Source of the DNA: Leptothoe spongobia TAU-MAC 1115
Lineage (GTDB): Bacteria > Cyanobacteriota > Cyanobacteriia > Phormidesmidales > Phormidesmidaceae
Reading direction: 5' to 3'
Assembly (NCBI RefSeq): GCF_018739885.1
Contig: NZ_JADOES010000012.1
Coordinates: 1-64,000, forward strand
Length of the DNA stretch: 64,000 nt
Part shown: positions 8,573 to 17,868 of the stretch, piece after piece
Position numbering within the stretch: the stretch's first letter is position 1
Layout: the number at the start of each line of letters is the position of its first letter
Program-made: the position numbers and the translations under genes
Notes under the pieces: generated by a model
Database searches by the model: none
The model's input: only the letters and a program-made list of their open reading frames with translations
Told to the model about the DNA's origin: nothing

Positions 8573-9328
8573 CTACAACGCACTCGAATTCAAACTTTCC
8601 GCTTCCCCTTGCGTCTGCGGCAAATGTAGCCCACACTCTTGCTTTAACCCCTTAAACCGAGTGTCACGCTCGTCGCCGTCAGTAGATGTCATCGGGCGGC
8701 TAGAATGCCAGTCACCTACAGTCACATATCCTTCATCGAACAAGGGATGATACGGCAAATTATGGGTAGTCAAATACTGATATACATCTCGTGAATGCCA
8801 GGACAAAATCGGATGCAGTTTATAAATGTCATTTTGCTGAGCAATCCGACCCAGGCTTTGACGATGGGACGTTTGATTAGCCCGTAGACCCGCCAACCAA
8901 GCTTCTGCTCCCAGTTCTTTCAGCGCTCGTTGCATGGGTTCCACTTTGCGGATGTAGTCGTAGCGGTTGAGTGCCTCTACATTATCCTGATCCCACAGAC
9001 GTCCATGGAGGGCCTCCATGCGGGCTGGACTTATGGGGGACTGATAGACCTTGAGGTTGAGGCCTAGTTGCTGAGTCAACTCATCCGCAAACCGATAGGT
9101 CTCGGCAGGCAAATAACCCGTATCAACCCAGATAACTGGAATATTTGGCGTTACCTGGGTAACCAGGTGCAGCATAACGGCTGATTGAATCCCAAAACTG
9201 GTACTCATGACCAGTCTGTCACCAAAGGTTTCAGCACCCCAAGTAACGAGTTCGGGGGCATCCATATTGCTTAGGGTCTTGTTGAGTGCTTCAAGATCTA
9301 AATCGCTTTCTAGCACTGCGTTTGCCAT
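8573..9328 (-). CDS. cysH: Phosphoadenosine phosphosulfate (PAPS) reductase
   Basis: This 251-residue PP-loop enzyme has [14 protein letters not shown] (residues 41-54) for nucleotide binding, [27 protein letters not shown], and the C-terminal [16 protein letters not shown] with catalytic Cys232. The paired cysteines (CCxxRK and a later CxxC) that hold a 4Fe-4S cluster in APS reductases are absent: the equivalent place reads GDWHSSRP. It should therefore use PAPS, with thioredoxin as electron donor, making sulfite for cysteine synthesis in the cytoplasm. It is first in a minus-strand run with lnt, the SRPBCC gene and an rluA-type gene. Confidence 0.92.
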   Translation of the reverse strand: MANAVLESDLDLEALNKTLSNMDAPELVTWGAETFGDRLVMSTSFGIQSAVMLHLVTQVTPNIPVIWVDTGYLPAETYRFADELTQQLGLNLKVYQSPISPARMEALHGRLWDQDNVEALNRYDYIRKVEPMQRALKELGAEAWLAGLRANQTSHRQSLGRIAQQNDIYKLHPILSWHSRDVYQYLTTHNLPYHPLFDEGYVTVGDWHSSRPMTSTDGDERDTRFKGLKQECGLHLPQTQGEAESLNSSAL

Positions 9329-9528
9329 AATTTCAGCCGCTCCGTGATGCCGATGTGAGGTCCATGGATTCCCATGGTAAACAACGTCCCTGATATATAA
9401 CGTTGTCGCGATGTCATAAAGATGATGCCACAGATTCCAATGGGATCTGCTACATCATTGCATCATAACGGAAAGGCTTTCTCAAAATTGTTTGTATGGA
9501 CTGAGTTTGGATTGCTAATAGATAGCTA

Positions 9529-10296
9529 TCAAGATTTTTTGACGGCGATCAGGCGTAGGCGACGATAATCAGCATGCCATTGGTTGCCGTCATAGAGTTG
9601 TGGGCGCAAAAGGTCTTCAACACCATGGAGTATGGCGTTAGTATCATCGGTACTGAGGCCTGTGAATAAGCTGCTACCAAACATTTTGAGCCAGTTACTT
9701 AGCCCTTGCTCACCATCATTGAGAGGCGTTGGGCGCTCGATCAGTGCGGCAAACGTAACCTCTAGGCCATGACTTTCTAGTAAGTGGGTGTATTCGCTAA
9801 TGCTAGGAAAGTACCATGGACTCAGATTTGTCCGCTGTCTGATAGTTTCAACTGCTTGCACAATCTTTTGTACGTTGCCTTTGCCTCCAAACTCGGCCAC
9901 AAATTTACCGCCGGGTTTAAGGGCGTTGGCTATTGCCTGGACAGCTTGCTCTGGCGGTTTGACCCAATGTAATACGGCATTGGAAAAGATGCTGTCAACG
10001 GACTGCGTTACCTGAAAATTCCGGGCATCGGCTACGGCAAACGATAGGTGTGGATATTTCTCCTGGGCTGTAGCGACCATGGCCACATCTGCATCAAGGC
10101 CATGCACGGCGGCCCCCGTTTCTGCGAGTGCTTGGGTAAGCTGTCCGGTGCCACAGCCGAGGTCAAGAATCTGTTCCCCTGGCTGTGGGTTGAGCAAGTC
10201 CATCAAGGCAGTGCCATAGTGCCAGACAAAGCTGTGTTGATTTTGGTACCGGTCAGTATCCCAAGGTTGCTGGATCTGTCTATTCTCAATGGTCAT
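9529..10296 (-). CDS. Class I SAM-dependent methyltransferase
   Basis: This 255-residue Rossmann-fold methyltransferase has motif I ILDLGCGTGQ at residues 43-52, motif II AAVHGLDADVAMVA, motif IV SVDSIFSNAVLHWV, and ALKPGGKFVAEFGGKGN. The layout resembles trans-aconitate 2-methyltransferase (Tam) and other small-molecule methyltransferases, but the substrate cannot be decided. It is transcribed divergently from the LysR-type gene with about 100 bases between, an arrangement in which the LysR protein often controls the neighbour. It ends about 200 bases before the cysH start and is probably a separate transcript. Confidence 0.8.
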   Translation of the reverse strand: MTIENRQIQQPWDTDRYQNQHSFVWHYGTALMDLLNPQPGEQILDLGCGTGQLTQALAETGAAVHGLDADVAMVATAQEKYPHLSFAVADARNFQVTQSVDSIFSNAVLHWVKPPEQAVQAIANALKPGGKFVAEFGGKGNVQKIVQAVETIRQRTNLSPWYFPSISEYTHLLESHGLEVTFAALIERPTPLNDGEQGLSNWLKMFGSSLFTGLSTDDTNAILHGVEDLLRPQLYDGNQWHADYRRLRLIAVKKS

Positions 10297-10400
10297 GGTG
10301 GTTAAGCTGGGAGCGTATCTCCAGGCTATGGGCAGATAATTAAGATGTCCAATATATTTTTTAGTAGCTATTAATATTTAAAAAGTATCAATGAGTGAAG

Positions 10401-11270
10401 ATGGAACTGCGACATCTCCGATATTTTTTAGCCGTGGCCGAGGAGTTGCACTTTGGCCGAGCGGCAATTCGCCTGCAGATGGCGCAGCCGCCCCTGAGTC
10501 AGCAGATTAAGCAACTGGAGACGGAGCTGGGGGTGCAGCTATTTGCTCGAACACGACGCAAGGTATCCCTGACCAGGGCAGGTGAAGTGCTACAGCAGGA
10601 GGTACAACAGATTTTTCAGCAGGTAGAGCAGGCGGTGAGTCGTACCCAACAGGCAAGCCGAGGAGAGGTGGGGAGACTTGCGATCGCATTTGTCAGCTCG
10701 GCCATGTATAGTCTCCTGCCCGACTATCTGAAACGATTTCGAGAACAATATCCTCAGGTGGATATTATTCTCCATGAGCTTTCAACCCAAGAACAGATTC
10801 AGGGCCTTTTAGGTAATCATCTGGATATCGGTTTTATGCGACCACCGATTGACCAGGAGATGCTAAAGGCACAGCCAGTATTGCAAGAGCCTTTAGTGGT
10901 GGCACTGCCCGTAAATCATCATCTTGTCACCCAAAAAAATGTTGCTATCCAAACGTTACAAGGAGAATTATTTGTGTTGTTCCCGAGGTCTATGGCTACT
11001 CGCCTTTATGATCAAATTATTAGCCTATGCCACCAGGGGGATTTTAGCCCCACGGTGGTTCAACACGCTACCCAAATGCAAACGATTTTGAGTCTGGTAG
11101 CCGCTGAAATCGGTGTGGCAATTGTCCCTGAATCTTTGCAAAACCTTCAGCGTCGAGGAGTTTGTTTTCGACCTTTTACAGAGCCTACGCCTCAGGCAGA
11201 AGTGTGTGTTGTCTGGAAACATAACCAAGTGACACCAACTATGGAGACTTTTTTTCAGGAAATTCTGTAG
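10401..11270 (+). CDS. LysR-family transcriptional regulator
   Basis: From ATG 10401 the protein starts MELRHLRYFLAVAEELHFGRAA, the classic LysR winged helix-turn-helix (residues 1-60, ending QLFARTRRKVSLT), followed by a periplasmic-binding-protein-like effector domain (about 90-290, with LDIGFMRPP). A GTG two codons earlier (10395) is a less likely start. The effector domain resembles the BenM/CatM/CbbR-type group in general form, but the ligand is unknown. It is divergent from the methyltransferase gene; the roughly 100-base spacer is AT-rich and probably holds both promoters and the operator, though I see no clear T-N11-A site to single out. Confidence 0.88.
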   Translation: MELRHLRYFLAVAEELHFGRAAIRLQMAQPPLSQQIKQLETELGVQLFARTRRKVSLTRAGEVLQQEVQQIFQQVEQAVSRTQQASRGEVGRLAIAFVSSAMYSLLPDYLKRFREQYPQVDIILHELSTQEQIQGLLGNHLDIGFMRPPIDQEMLKAQPVLQEPLVVALPVNHHLVTQKNVAIQTLQGELFVLFPRSMATRLYDQIISLCHQGDFSPTVVQHATQMQTILSLVAAEIGVAIVPESLQNLQRRGVCFRPFTEPTPQAEVCVVWKHNQVTPTMETFFQEIL

Positions 11271-11327
11271 ATTAGGCAACAAGACTCCCTAACTCCTGCG
11301 TGGTCTTAACAATGCGTAGGACAGCGT

Positions 11328-12992
11328 CTAAGTGGCTTGCTCTATAGTTAATTTGAGGTCAAACTCTTGCTCAAAACAGGCTTTTTTATCGTTGGCACTC
11401 CAAATTTCTAGTTCACAGTTGTCTAAGGTATGGGCCGGGGTAAAGCCCAATGTCATAGCACCGGCTTGGGCATCATAGATGGCTTGGAAACTTGCGATCG
11501 CACCCAGCCGTCGTCGATCCAGACCTACAGCCACCCGCAACATAGCACTCAGTTGGTTCACAATTTTGCGATGGGCCTTAGTTAATGCCTTATACGGATC
11601 ATGCTTTAGCTTAGGCGAGCTCTTGCGGTGATAACGGGCAATATTAGCAATTAGCTCAATCTCAGCACTCGTAAAGCCCAGCAGCTCCCCATTGCGAATC
11701 AGGTAGTAAGAATGTTTGTGATGGGATGCATGACTGACAAAATGGCCGCAATTGTGAAGCATGGCGGCTGCCCATAAGAGCTCGCGCTCCACTGCTCCCC
11801 AATTATGTAAGGCTCCACGAGTTTGATCAAACAAGGCTAGAGCAAACTTTGCAACCAGTTGACTATGGGGAGTATTAACCCGATATTTTTGGGTCGCTTT
11901 CATCACACTCCGTTCTCTCACTGACTGCTGATACTGCATGCGGTCTTCGATCAGACCATGGGTCAGCATCCAATCCACCACCAGCCCTTCTCGCAGAGCA
12001 TGTTCGCAGATCGTAATTTTGTCTACCCCTAGCATCCGCATGGCTTCTTGCAAAATCACCGCTCCAGGCACAATGATTTCTGCCCGCCGAGATGAAATTT
12101 CCGGTAGCTTTAAGCGCTCACTAAAGCTCATGCGGCGTAGCTTTTGAATGCTCTTTTCTAGCTCAGGCATGGTCATGGTGTACCCATTCATGCGGCCAGG
12201 GACAGTGCCTGATTGTTCAAAGGCCGTCAAAGTTGCTAGGGATTCCACCGTGCCAGATGTGCCTACTAAGGAGAGGGATTCACCTTCTATTAGTTTTGTC
12301 TTTAGCTCGTCAATGTTGGGTTCTAACCGCCCCTTGACATAGGCCTGGAGCTGTAAAAATTCTTTTGTACTGATGGGATTGGTGGTAATCATTTGGGCAT
12401 TGAGCCTGACCGCACCGACCTTAGTGCTGCTGAGGAAACGATGACGCTCACCAGTCCCCAAAATAATCTCAGTGGATCCGCCCCCAATATCAATAATGGC
12501 ATGGGGTTTGCCATGGAGTTCCATGCCGGAAAGGACGCCCAAATAAATCCGTCGAGCTTCTTCCAATCCAGAAATCAAATTGATCTCTAGACCGACTTCT
12601 TGTTTGACTCGATCAATAAATACTTGACCATTGCTAGCTTCACGGGTGGCGCTGGTAGCTACCGTGACAATATCATCAGCGCGGTGGCTGTCGGCGATTT
12701 GCTTGCACCGTTTTAAGGCGGCAATGCCCCGTTCCATGGCTTCGTCTGATAGGCAGTTTGTCCCTGGACGAAAGTTACCGAGCCGCACGGTATCTTTTTC
12801 ACGGCCGATAATTGTGAATGCAGGCAACCGTGGCTGGATTTTGACCACCACCATGTGCACTGAGTTAGTACCGACATCGATTGCGGCTAAGATGCGATCT
12901 CCCTGAAGCGATTGTCGTAGCTCAATCGAGGTTTCTGAAAGGCTCGGAGAGTAGAGTGTCTGGCCTAGAGGTGCAGTGGCTGAATCAACCAT
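11328..12992 (-). CDS. ppx: Exopolyphosphatase / pppGpp phosphohydrolase (Ppx/GppA) with HD domain
   Basis: The 554-residue protein has an actin-like ATPase fold: AAIDVGTNSVHMVVV (phosphate 1 motif, about residues 36-50), IDIGGGSTEII (phosphate 2), and LVGTSGTVESLA. The C-terminal third is an HD-type domain (WAAAMLHNCGHFVSHASHH and ARYHRKSSP). This is the long Ppx/GppA form. It would remove terminal phosphates from polyphosphate or convert pppGpp to ppGpp in the cytoplasm. About 40 residues precede the first strand, which is slightly long; the ATG at 12992 is kept because no better start is apparent. It stands alone on the minus strand, divergent from the Bax-inhibitor gene. Confidence 0.88.
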   Translation of the reverse strand: MVDSATAPLGQTLYSPSLSETSIELRQSLQGDRILAAIDVGTNSVHMVVVKIQPRLPAFTIIGREKDTVRLGNFRPGTNCLSDEAMERGIAALKRCKQIADSHRADDIVTVATSATREASNGQVFIDRVKQEVGLEINLISGLEEARRIYLGVLSGMELHGKPHAIIDIGGGSTEIILGTGERHRFLSSTKVGAVRLNAQMITTNPISTKEFLQLQAYVKGRLEPNIDELKTKLIEGESLSLVGTSGTVESLATLTAFEQSGTVPGRMNGYTMTMPELEKSIQKLRRMSFSERLKLPEISSRRAEIIVPGAVILQEAMRMLGVDKITICEHALREGLVVDWMLTHGLIEDRMQYQQSVRERSVMKATQKYRVNTPHSQLVAKFALALFDQTRGALHNWGAVERELLWAAAMLHNCGHFVSHASHHKHSYYLIRNGELLGFTSAEIELIANIARYHRKSSPKLKHDPYKALTKAHRKIVNQLSAMLRVAVGLDRRRLGAIASFQAIYDAQAGAMTLGFTPAHTLDNCELEIWSANDKKACFEQEFDLKLTIEQAT

Positions 12993-13285
12993 TGTGAATA
13001 TTGAACAATGTGTTATTCATTTTACATTCCGGTACTTTTACTGAAATCAGCAAGGAAAGACCTTATTGTCAGCTTTATATCTTAAAGGCTTAGCCTTGTA
13101 TCCCATATTACATTTCTGGATGTTCTTCAGGGGAATTCCTTCGTTATATGGATTGTGGGTAAGTTAGCCAAAGCAGCAGATTGGCTAACTATGTTAGCCT
13201 CTGATTGAGGTATCGCTGATTGACAGTCTGCAGGCTCCATGCTGTTAGACTGGTTGACCCTTTTGCCTACAGGAGGCATTTGTTT

Positions 13286-13969
13286 ATGGTTATGGTGGCT
13301 CAGGCTCGTCCTAGTGAGCGAGCAGAATTTATTAAGCGTACCTACACCCATCTTGCTGGGGCCGTAGGCGCGTTTGTCATTGTTGAGTTTTTGTTTTTCC
13401 AGCTAGGTATTGCAGAATTACTAGCCAGCTTCTTTCTGGGAAATCGGTTCGGATGGATGGCTCTGTTGGGTGGTTTTGCGTTGCTAGGCTATTTGGCTAG
13501 TAATATGGCCGCTAAAGCCGATGATGTGAATACGCAGTACATGGGGCTAGGGTTATACGTCATCGGTGAGGCGATTATCTTTGCGCCCTTGCTAGTTGTC
13601 GCAGTGTTATCTTCTGACCCATCGGTACTGCCCACTGCCGCTGTGATTACCCTATTTTTATTTGGTGGCCTGACAGCGGTGGCCTTCACCTCGGGTAAAG
13701 ATTTTTCGTTTTTAGGTGGCATTCTGAAAATCGCTGGCATGGTTGCCTTAGGGTTGATTGTTTGCAGTCTATTGTTTGGCTTTTCCTTAGGATTGATCTT
13801 CTCTTTCTTTATGGTGGCTTTTGCCGGAGCCGCTATCTTGTACAAGACATCTAAAGTGATGCATCACTACTCCACCACGCAGCACGTGGCAGCTTCGTTA
13901 GAACTATTTGCTGCGGTGATGCTCCTGTTCTGGTATGTGCTACGTATTTTGATGTCCTCTCGACGTTAG
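13286..13969 (+). CDS. Bax inhibitor-1/YccA family membrane protein
   Basis: From ATG 13286, with a strong AGGAGG ribosome-binding site at 13271-13276, the protein has 227 residues and about seven membrane helices. It starts MVMVAQARPSERAEFIKRTYTHL and contains the typical YDTSK-like segment in the form AAILYKTSKVMHHY near residue 195. The frame is open 22 codons further upstream, but the ribosome-binding site fixes the start. YccA-type proteins modulate the FtsH protease, and distant relatives conduct calcium; the role in cyanobacteria is not settled. A clear intrinsic terminator follows at 14007. Confidence 0.85.
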   Translation: MVMVAQARPSERAEFIKRTYTHLAGAVGAFVIVEFLFFQLGIAELLASFFLGNRFGWMALLGGFALLGYLASNMAAKADDVNTQYMGLGLYVIGEAIIFAPLLVVAVLSSDPSVLPTAAVITLFLFGGLTAVAFTSGKDFSFLGGILKIAGMVALGLIVCSLLFGFSLGLIFSFFMVAFAGAAILYKTSKVMHHYSTTQHVAASLELFAAVMLLFWYVLRILMSSRR

Positions 13970-14006
13970 GGCCAAACAGTATTCGCATCTAAACTGTATA
14001 AATCTC

Positions 14007-14041
14007 AAAAAGCTCTGGTCAAATGTGGCCAGGGCTTTTTT
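14007..14041 (+). terminator. Intrinsic terminator after the Bax-inhibitor gene
   Basis: The arms AAAAAGCTCTGGTC (14007-14020) and GGCCAGGGCTTTTTT (14027-14041) pair over 14 positions with two G-U pairs around a six-base loop, and the right arm ends in a run of T. It lies 38 bases after the stop codon. Confidence 0.8.
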
Positions 14042-14218
14042 CATGTTGATGGTTCACACGTATTATTTGGTTGGTAACACGATGACGGATGGGACCAGGT
14101 CGATTTTTCACGGCTCCCTTAGGAATGAGGATTCAATTAGGTTCTATCTTTTGATGTACAGGCGTTCCATGGCAACCTCTTCAGGCATAATTTTTGGATC
14201 TTATAAAATCCTTATTCC

Positions 14219-14827
14219 TTAGCACCCTTTTTCTAAATTCAGAATCTCATTCCCAACCGCTTCATAATCCTGCCACCCCCGTTCGGACCTTTGGTCCTTG
14301 ACGGCATAAACCGGCACCCCCTGCATGGCAGCTTTTTGAAATGCGGCTAACCGACCAATGCCAACATCAAAGATAGGGATGTCGGCTTCTTTGAGTAGTT
14401 TTTTGACCTCGTCCCCGGCACGACTAGGTTTGGGGGGGATAGAGGTAATCAAGATTCGATACTGACTCGTCTGGATCGATTTGAGGTATTCAATGGTCAA
14501 CACCAGGACATCAAGGGACAGAATGTCCGGCATGGTGGGCAGTACCAGTAAATCGCAGGAGTTGGCTAAGGCTGCTAAATCTTCGGTAGTTGGTCGGGCC
14601 TGGGTGTCAATGATGATGTGCTCATAGGCATCACTTTGGGTTTCTGCCTGCCACTGGTCGACTACTTCAAAGGGTAATTCTCCACGGCTGGCCCAACCTA
14701 AGGCAGATCGATTGGGATCGGCATCGATTAGCAGTGTTTTTCCCTTACCTTGGAAAAACGCTGCTAAGTGAATGGCTGTAGTCGTTTTGCCAACGCCACC
14801 TTTAAAGCTGGCTACCGTGATTATCAT
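14219..14827 (-). CDS. ParA-family ATPase (orphan)
   Basis: This 202-residue protein is a compact deviant Walker ATPase: FKGGVGKTTTAIHLA at residues 8-22 with the signature lysine, LLIDADPNRSALGWA as Walker A', and IIIDTQARPTTEDLA as Walker B. The family positions DNA or protein cargo over the nucleoid or membrane. There is no parB partner or parS-like repeat next to it, so it is not an obvious chromosome or plasmid segregation locus. It sits between convergent Bax-inhibitor and divergent tsaE genes. Possible roles include positioning of carboxysomes or chemotaxis arrays, but nothing in the sequence decides this. Confidence 0.8.
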   Translation of the reverse strand: MIITVASFKGGVGKTTTAIHLAAFFQGKGKTLLIDADPNRSALGWASRGELPFEVVDQWQAETQSDAYEHIIIDTQARPTTEDLAALANSCDLLVLPTMPDILSLDVLVLTIEYLKSIQTSQYRILITSIPPKPSRAGDEVKKLLKEADIPIFDVGIGRLAAFQKAAMQGVPVYAVKDQRSERGWQDYEAVGNEILNLEKGC

Positions 14828-14920
14828 GGGCGTTGCTGATCCTCATTAGATTAAAGATACAGTTGGAGGGTTGCCTATCCAAGGTTGGTTTTCATAACCG
14901 TTTAGTTCTGTTCTAAGTTA

Positions 14921-15430
14921 GTGATGTCGATGGCTATTTCAATTCAACTGCCGGATCTTAGGGCGACTCATCATTTCGGGTGGCTGATGGGGCAGCGGTT
15001 GTCAGCAGGGTCAGTGCTATTGCTGTCGGGACCTTTGGGGAGTGGTAAAACCGCCTTTACCCAGGGTCTGGGAGCAGGATTAGGCATTGACCAGACCATT
15101 GACAGTCCCACTTTTACCTTGATTAACGAGTATGTGACCGGGCGCGTGCCTCTCTATCATGTGGATTTGTATCGTTTGGAAGGGGCAGCTGCAGATAGTC
15201 TGTATTTGGAAACCTATTGGGATGGGGATGAAGTAGAGTCTGGGATACTGGTGATTGAGTGGGCTGAACGACTAAATTACTTGCCGGAGAAGCCGATTCG
15301 TCTTAATTTGGCTTACGCAGGTGTTGGACGTTGGGCTGAGCTTAGTTGGCCTGTGGGCTGGCACGGTGAGGTGTGGAGCAATCTACAAGAGGTATTGAAA
15401 AGCGATGAAATACTGGTTGATGAAGTCTGA
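14921..15430 (+). CDS. tsaE: tRNA threonylcarbamoyladenosine biosynthesis ATPase TsaE
   Basis: The protein has 169 residues with Walker A GPLGSGKTAFTQGLGAGLGI (from residue 37), SPTFTLINEY, and the HVDLYRLE and VIEWAERL motifs that define TsaE (YjeE). It drives the t6A37 modification of ANN-decoding tRNAs together with TsaB and TsaD; neither partner is in the window. Three start codons are clustered (GTG 14921, ATG 14924, ATG 14930) and cannot be separated. Its last 26 bases overlap the EVE-domain gene, which implies co-transcription and perhaps translational coupling. Confidence 0.9.
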   Translation: MMSMAISIQLPDLRATHHFGWLMGQRLSAGSVLLLSGPLGSGKTAFTQGLGAGLGIDQTIDSPTFTLINEYVTGRVPLYHVDLYRLEGAAADSLYLETYWDGDEVESGILVIEWAERLNYLPEKPIRLNLAYAGVGRWAELSWPVGWHGEVWSNLQEVLKSDEILVDEV

Positions 15431-15863
15431 GCCCGATGTCTATAGCATTGATGATTTGGAGCGCGATCTCGACGAAATTTGGGACGGTGTACGTAACTAT
15501 CAGGCTCGTAATTTTCTAAAGTCTATGACTGTTGGTGATACTGCCTTCTTTTATCATTCCAATACCAAGCCCCCTGGCATTGCTGGGCTAATGAAAATTA
15601 GCGAAGAAATGGTAGTTGATCCCACGCAATTTGACCAAGCCAGTAAATATTATGATGCCAAGTCCACACCGGCGGATCCTCGTTGGCATACGGTGACGGT
15701 TACTTATATTGAGACGTTTGAACACTACATTAGTCTCAATGAGCTAAAAGATAACTTTGACCCTGACGAATTACAGGTAGTTAAACGGGGCAATCGGCTG
15801 TCAGTGATGCCGATAACGGAGGCTGTGGCCAAACGTATTTTGACCTTAGCGAAGTCTGAATAG
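15405..15863 (+). CDS. EVE-domain protein (THYN1-like)
   Basis: The 152-residue protein is a single EVE domain: it opens MKYWLMKSEPDVYSIDDL, continues WDGVRNYQARNFL and GDTAFFYHSN, and ends with LSVMPITEAVAKRIL. These PUA-related modules read modified bases (5-methylcytosine, 5-hydroxymethylcytosine or modified RNA bases). The stand-alone form is common in bacteria and resembles the eukaryotic thymocyte nuclear protein 1. No restriction enzyme is adjacent; the coupling by a 26-base overlap is to tsaE, a tRNA-modification gene, which hints at an RNA-related role. That last step is inference. Confidence 0.88.
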   Translation: MKYWLMKSEPDVYSIDDLERDLDEIWDGVRNYQARNFLKSMTVGDTAFFYHSNTKPPGIAGLMKISEEMVVDPTQFDQASKYYDAKSTPADPRWHTVTVTYIETFEHYISLNELKDNFDPDELQVVKRGNRLSVMPITEAVAKRILTLAKSE

Positions 15864-16166
15864 ACCCTATGCATCTTTAGCACGCTTATTTGATCGTAGA
15901 GAAAACTACTGTTTATAAGTTGAACGCGGTTTCTCTCTTGCGTGAATACCGTCATTCTGTTCTAAAGTACGTTTGATATTAAGCTAACATGCTGAATAAT
16001 TCTGATTTTTGTTGAGCATTGCCAATCATAATGAGAGAACAGGATCTCTCTGGGAAACATAGGTCTATTGCACAGTCGCACGTAGCAATCGTTAGATAGG
16101 AACGTCCATTATTACGACGATGTCTCTCGGTGTCTGTCCGCCGTGCGATCCTAGAGTGATTTTTTC

Positions 16167-17666
16167 ATGATGAGACAGTTTCACCAGAGTCGAGTAGGAT
16201 GGCGACCCATTCTGTTCTTGACCGTTGCAATTTGGTTGGTTTGGAATGGTGCTGTTCTAGCTGCAGATAGTGCTCTTGAGCCATTGCCTGATTCTCTTCA
16301 GGTAACCGTAGATACAATGTGGGTGCTACTTTGTGCCGCGTTAGTATTCTTTATGAATGCTGGTTTTGCCATGTTAGAGACCGGTTTTTGTCAAAGTAAA
16401 AATGCAGTGAATGTGCTGACCAAAAACTTGATTGTATTTGGTGTTGTTTCTCTGTGTTTTTGGGCTGTTGGTTTTGCCATTATGTTTGGTGATGGCAATT
16501 CGGTGGTAGGTTACTCAGGTTTCTTTTTACGCGGTCTAGATCTGAGTCCATTGACAGGAGATCGTTATAGCGGCGTTTTTAGTTCCCTGGCTTGGGCCGG
16601 GATTCCACTGGATGCTAAGTTCTTCTTTCAGCTGGTTTTTGCGGGAGCGGCTGCAACGATTGTATCGGGTGCTGTAGCAGAACGTATTTCGTTCTTTGCC
16701 TTTTTTACCTTTAGTGCCATTCTCTCCCTGGTTATTTATCCGGTTGTGGGCCACTGGGTTTGGGGGGGCGGGTTTTTGCAATCGATGGGATTTTGGGATT
16801 TTGCTGGCTCAACCGTAGTCCACAGTGTCGGTGGTTGGTCCGCCTTGACCGGTGCTTGGATGTTAGGACCTCGATCTGGACGTTATGGACAAGGGGCTCA
16901 GGGGACGATTCCAGGCCATAATCTTGCGATCGCAACCCTAGGCGGTTTAATCCTATGGTTTGGTTGGTTTGGTTTTAATGCTGGTTCTAGTATGGCCGCA
17001 GACCCGGCTGCTGCAAGCCGCATTATCTTAACGACTAATCTGGCTGCCTCTACAGGCGCAGTGGCAGCTGCCATTGTGTCTTGGTTAGTAACCAGTAAAC
17101 CCGATCTCGGTATGATCATTAACGGAGCTTTAGCGGGGCTGGTTTCGATTACAGCAGGCTGTGCCTATGTAGCCCCTACGAGTGCCATTATCATTGGCTT
17201 TATTGGCGGGATGTTTGCTGTTTTTGCCGCTAATTTATTTAACCAGTGGCATATTGACGATCCTGTTGGAGCCCTTCCGGTCCATCTAGTCGGTGGTATT
17301 TGGGGGACATTGGCAGTTGGGTTGTTTAGTACTGGACCAGGTATTAACCCTTGGCATACTGAGTTATCTGGACCTGCTTTAGGTACGTTGACTGGCGGTA
17401 ATATTCAGCCTATTTTGATCCAATTGATGGGTGTTGCTATTGTGGCTGTTTTTGTTGGACTAAGTTCCCTCTTGACTTGGTTTGTTTTGCAGCTGATGTT
17501 CGGCCTACGTGTATCTCACCATGCTGAATCTGTAGGCTTAGACCTGAGTGAACATGGTCTTGAAGCTTATCCAGATTTCTCTCAACGTTCTTTGGTGTCT
17601 AATTCATTCTTACCGTCTATTACTAGTAACCCAGTGCAGCCAACAGCTCTAACTTCAGAGAAATAG
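16167..17666 (+). CDS. amt: Ammonium transporter (Amt family)
   Basis: The 499-residue protein has an N-terminal hydrophobic signal-like helix (FLTVAIWLVWNGAVLA) followed by about eleven membrane helices. Amt hallmarks include MNAGFAMLETGFCQSKNAVN, the HWVWGGGF segment and DFAGSTVVHSVGGW with the first pore histidine, and PVHLVGGIWGTLAVG with the second. It imports ammonium across the plasma membrane. A tail of about 50 polar residues ends the protein. The 300-base leader is rich in short inverted repeats (TCGCACG at 16076-16082 with CGTGCGA at 16142-16148) and ends in a T-run directly before the ATG. Amt genes are usually under NtcA control, but the best half-match here (GTA-N8-TAG at 16082) is not convincing. 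Confidence 0.92.
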   Translation: MMRQFHQSRVGWRPILFLTVAIWLVWNGAVLAADSALEPLPDSLQVTVDTMWVLLCAALVFFMNAGFAMLETGFCQSKNAVNVLTKNLIVFGVVSLCFWAVGFAIMFGDGNSVVGYSGFFLRGLDLSPLTGDRYSGVFSSLAWAGIPLDAKFFFQLVFAGAAATIVSGAVAERISFFAFFTFSAILSLVIYPVVGHWVWGGGFLQSMGFWDFAGSTVVHSVGGWSALTGAWMLGPRSGRYGQGAQGTIPGHNLAIATLGGLILWFGWFGFNAGSSMAADPAAASRIILTTNLAASTGAVAAAIVSWLVTSKPDLGMIINGALAGLVSITAGCAYVAPTSAIIIGFIGGMFAVFAANLFNQWHIDDPVGALPVHLVGGIWGTLAVGLFSTGPGINPWHTELSGPALGTLTGGNIQPILIQLMGVAIVAVFVGLSSLLTWFVLQLMFGLRVSHHAESVGLDLSEHGLEAYPDFSQRSLVSNSFLPSITSNPVQPTALTSEK

Positions 17667-17868
17667 TAGGGAATATGAATGTGTCATGGATCATTCCAAA
17701 GGTATCTCTTGCATGCGCCACTAGTTGGCATTTTATAGATTGAATGATTTTGATAATTAGTGATGCCAATCTTTAAGCAGATGTCTACCTAATCGAAAAC
17801 TTAATGGCTACGGGAGATATCTATCAATACATTTTTTAATAGCTACGTCTGTTTATTCTGTCAGTGCA

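Noticed and set aside
14025..14222. 65-residue plus-strand frame after the Bax-inhibitor gene
   Set aside because: It starts inside the terminator hairpin, has no ribosome-binding site and shows no family-like pattern.
16082..16095. Possible NtcA box GTA-N8-TAG before amt
   Set aside because: The last triplet differs from the consensus TAC and the nearest -10-like hexamer is about 15 bases away instead of about 22.
16040..16166. Riboswitch (glutamine type) in the amt leader
   Set aside because: Short inverted repeats exist but the conserved glutamine-riboswitch core is not present.
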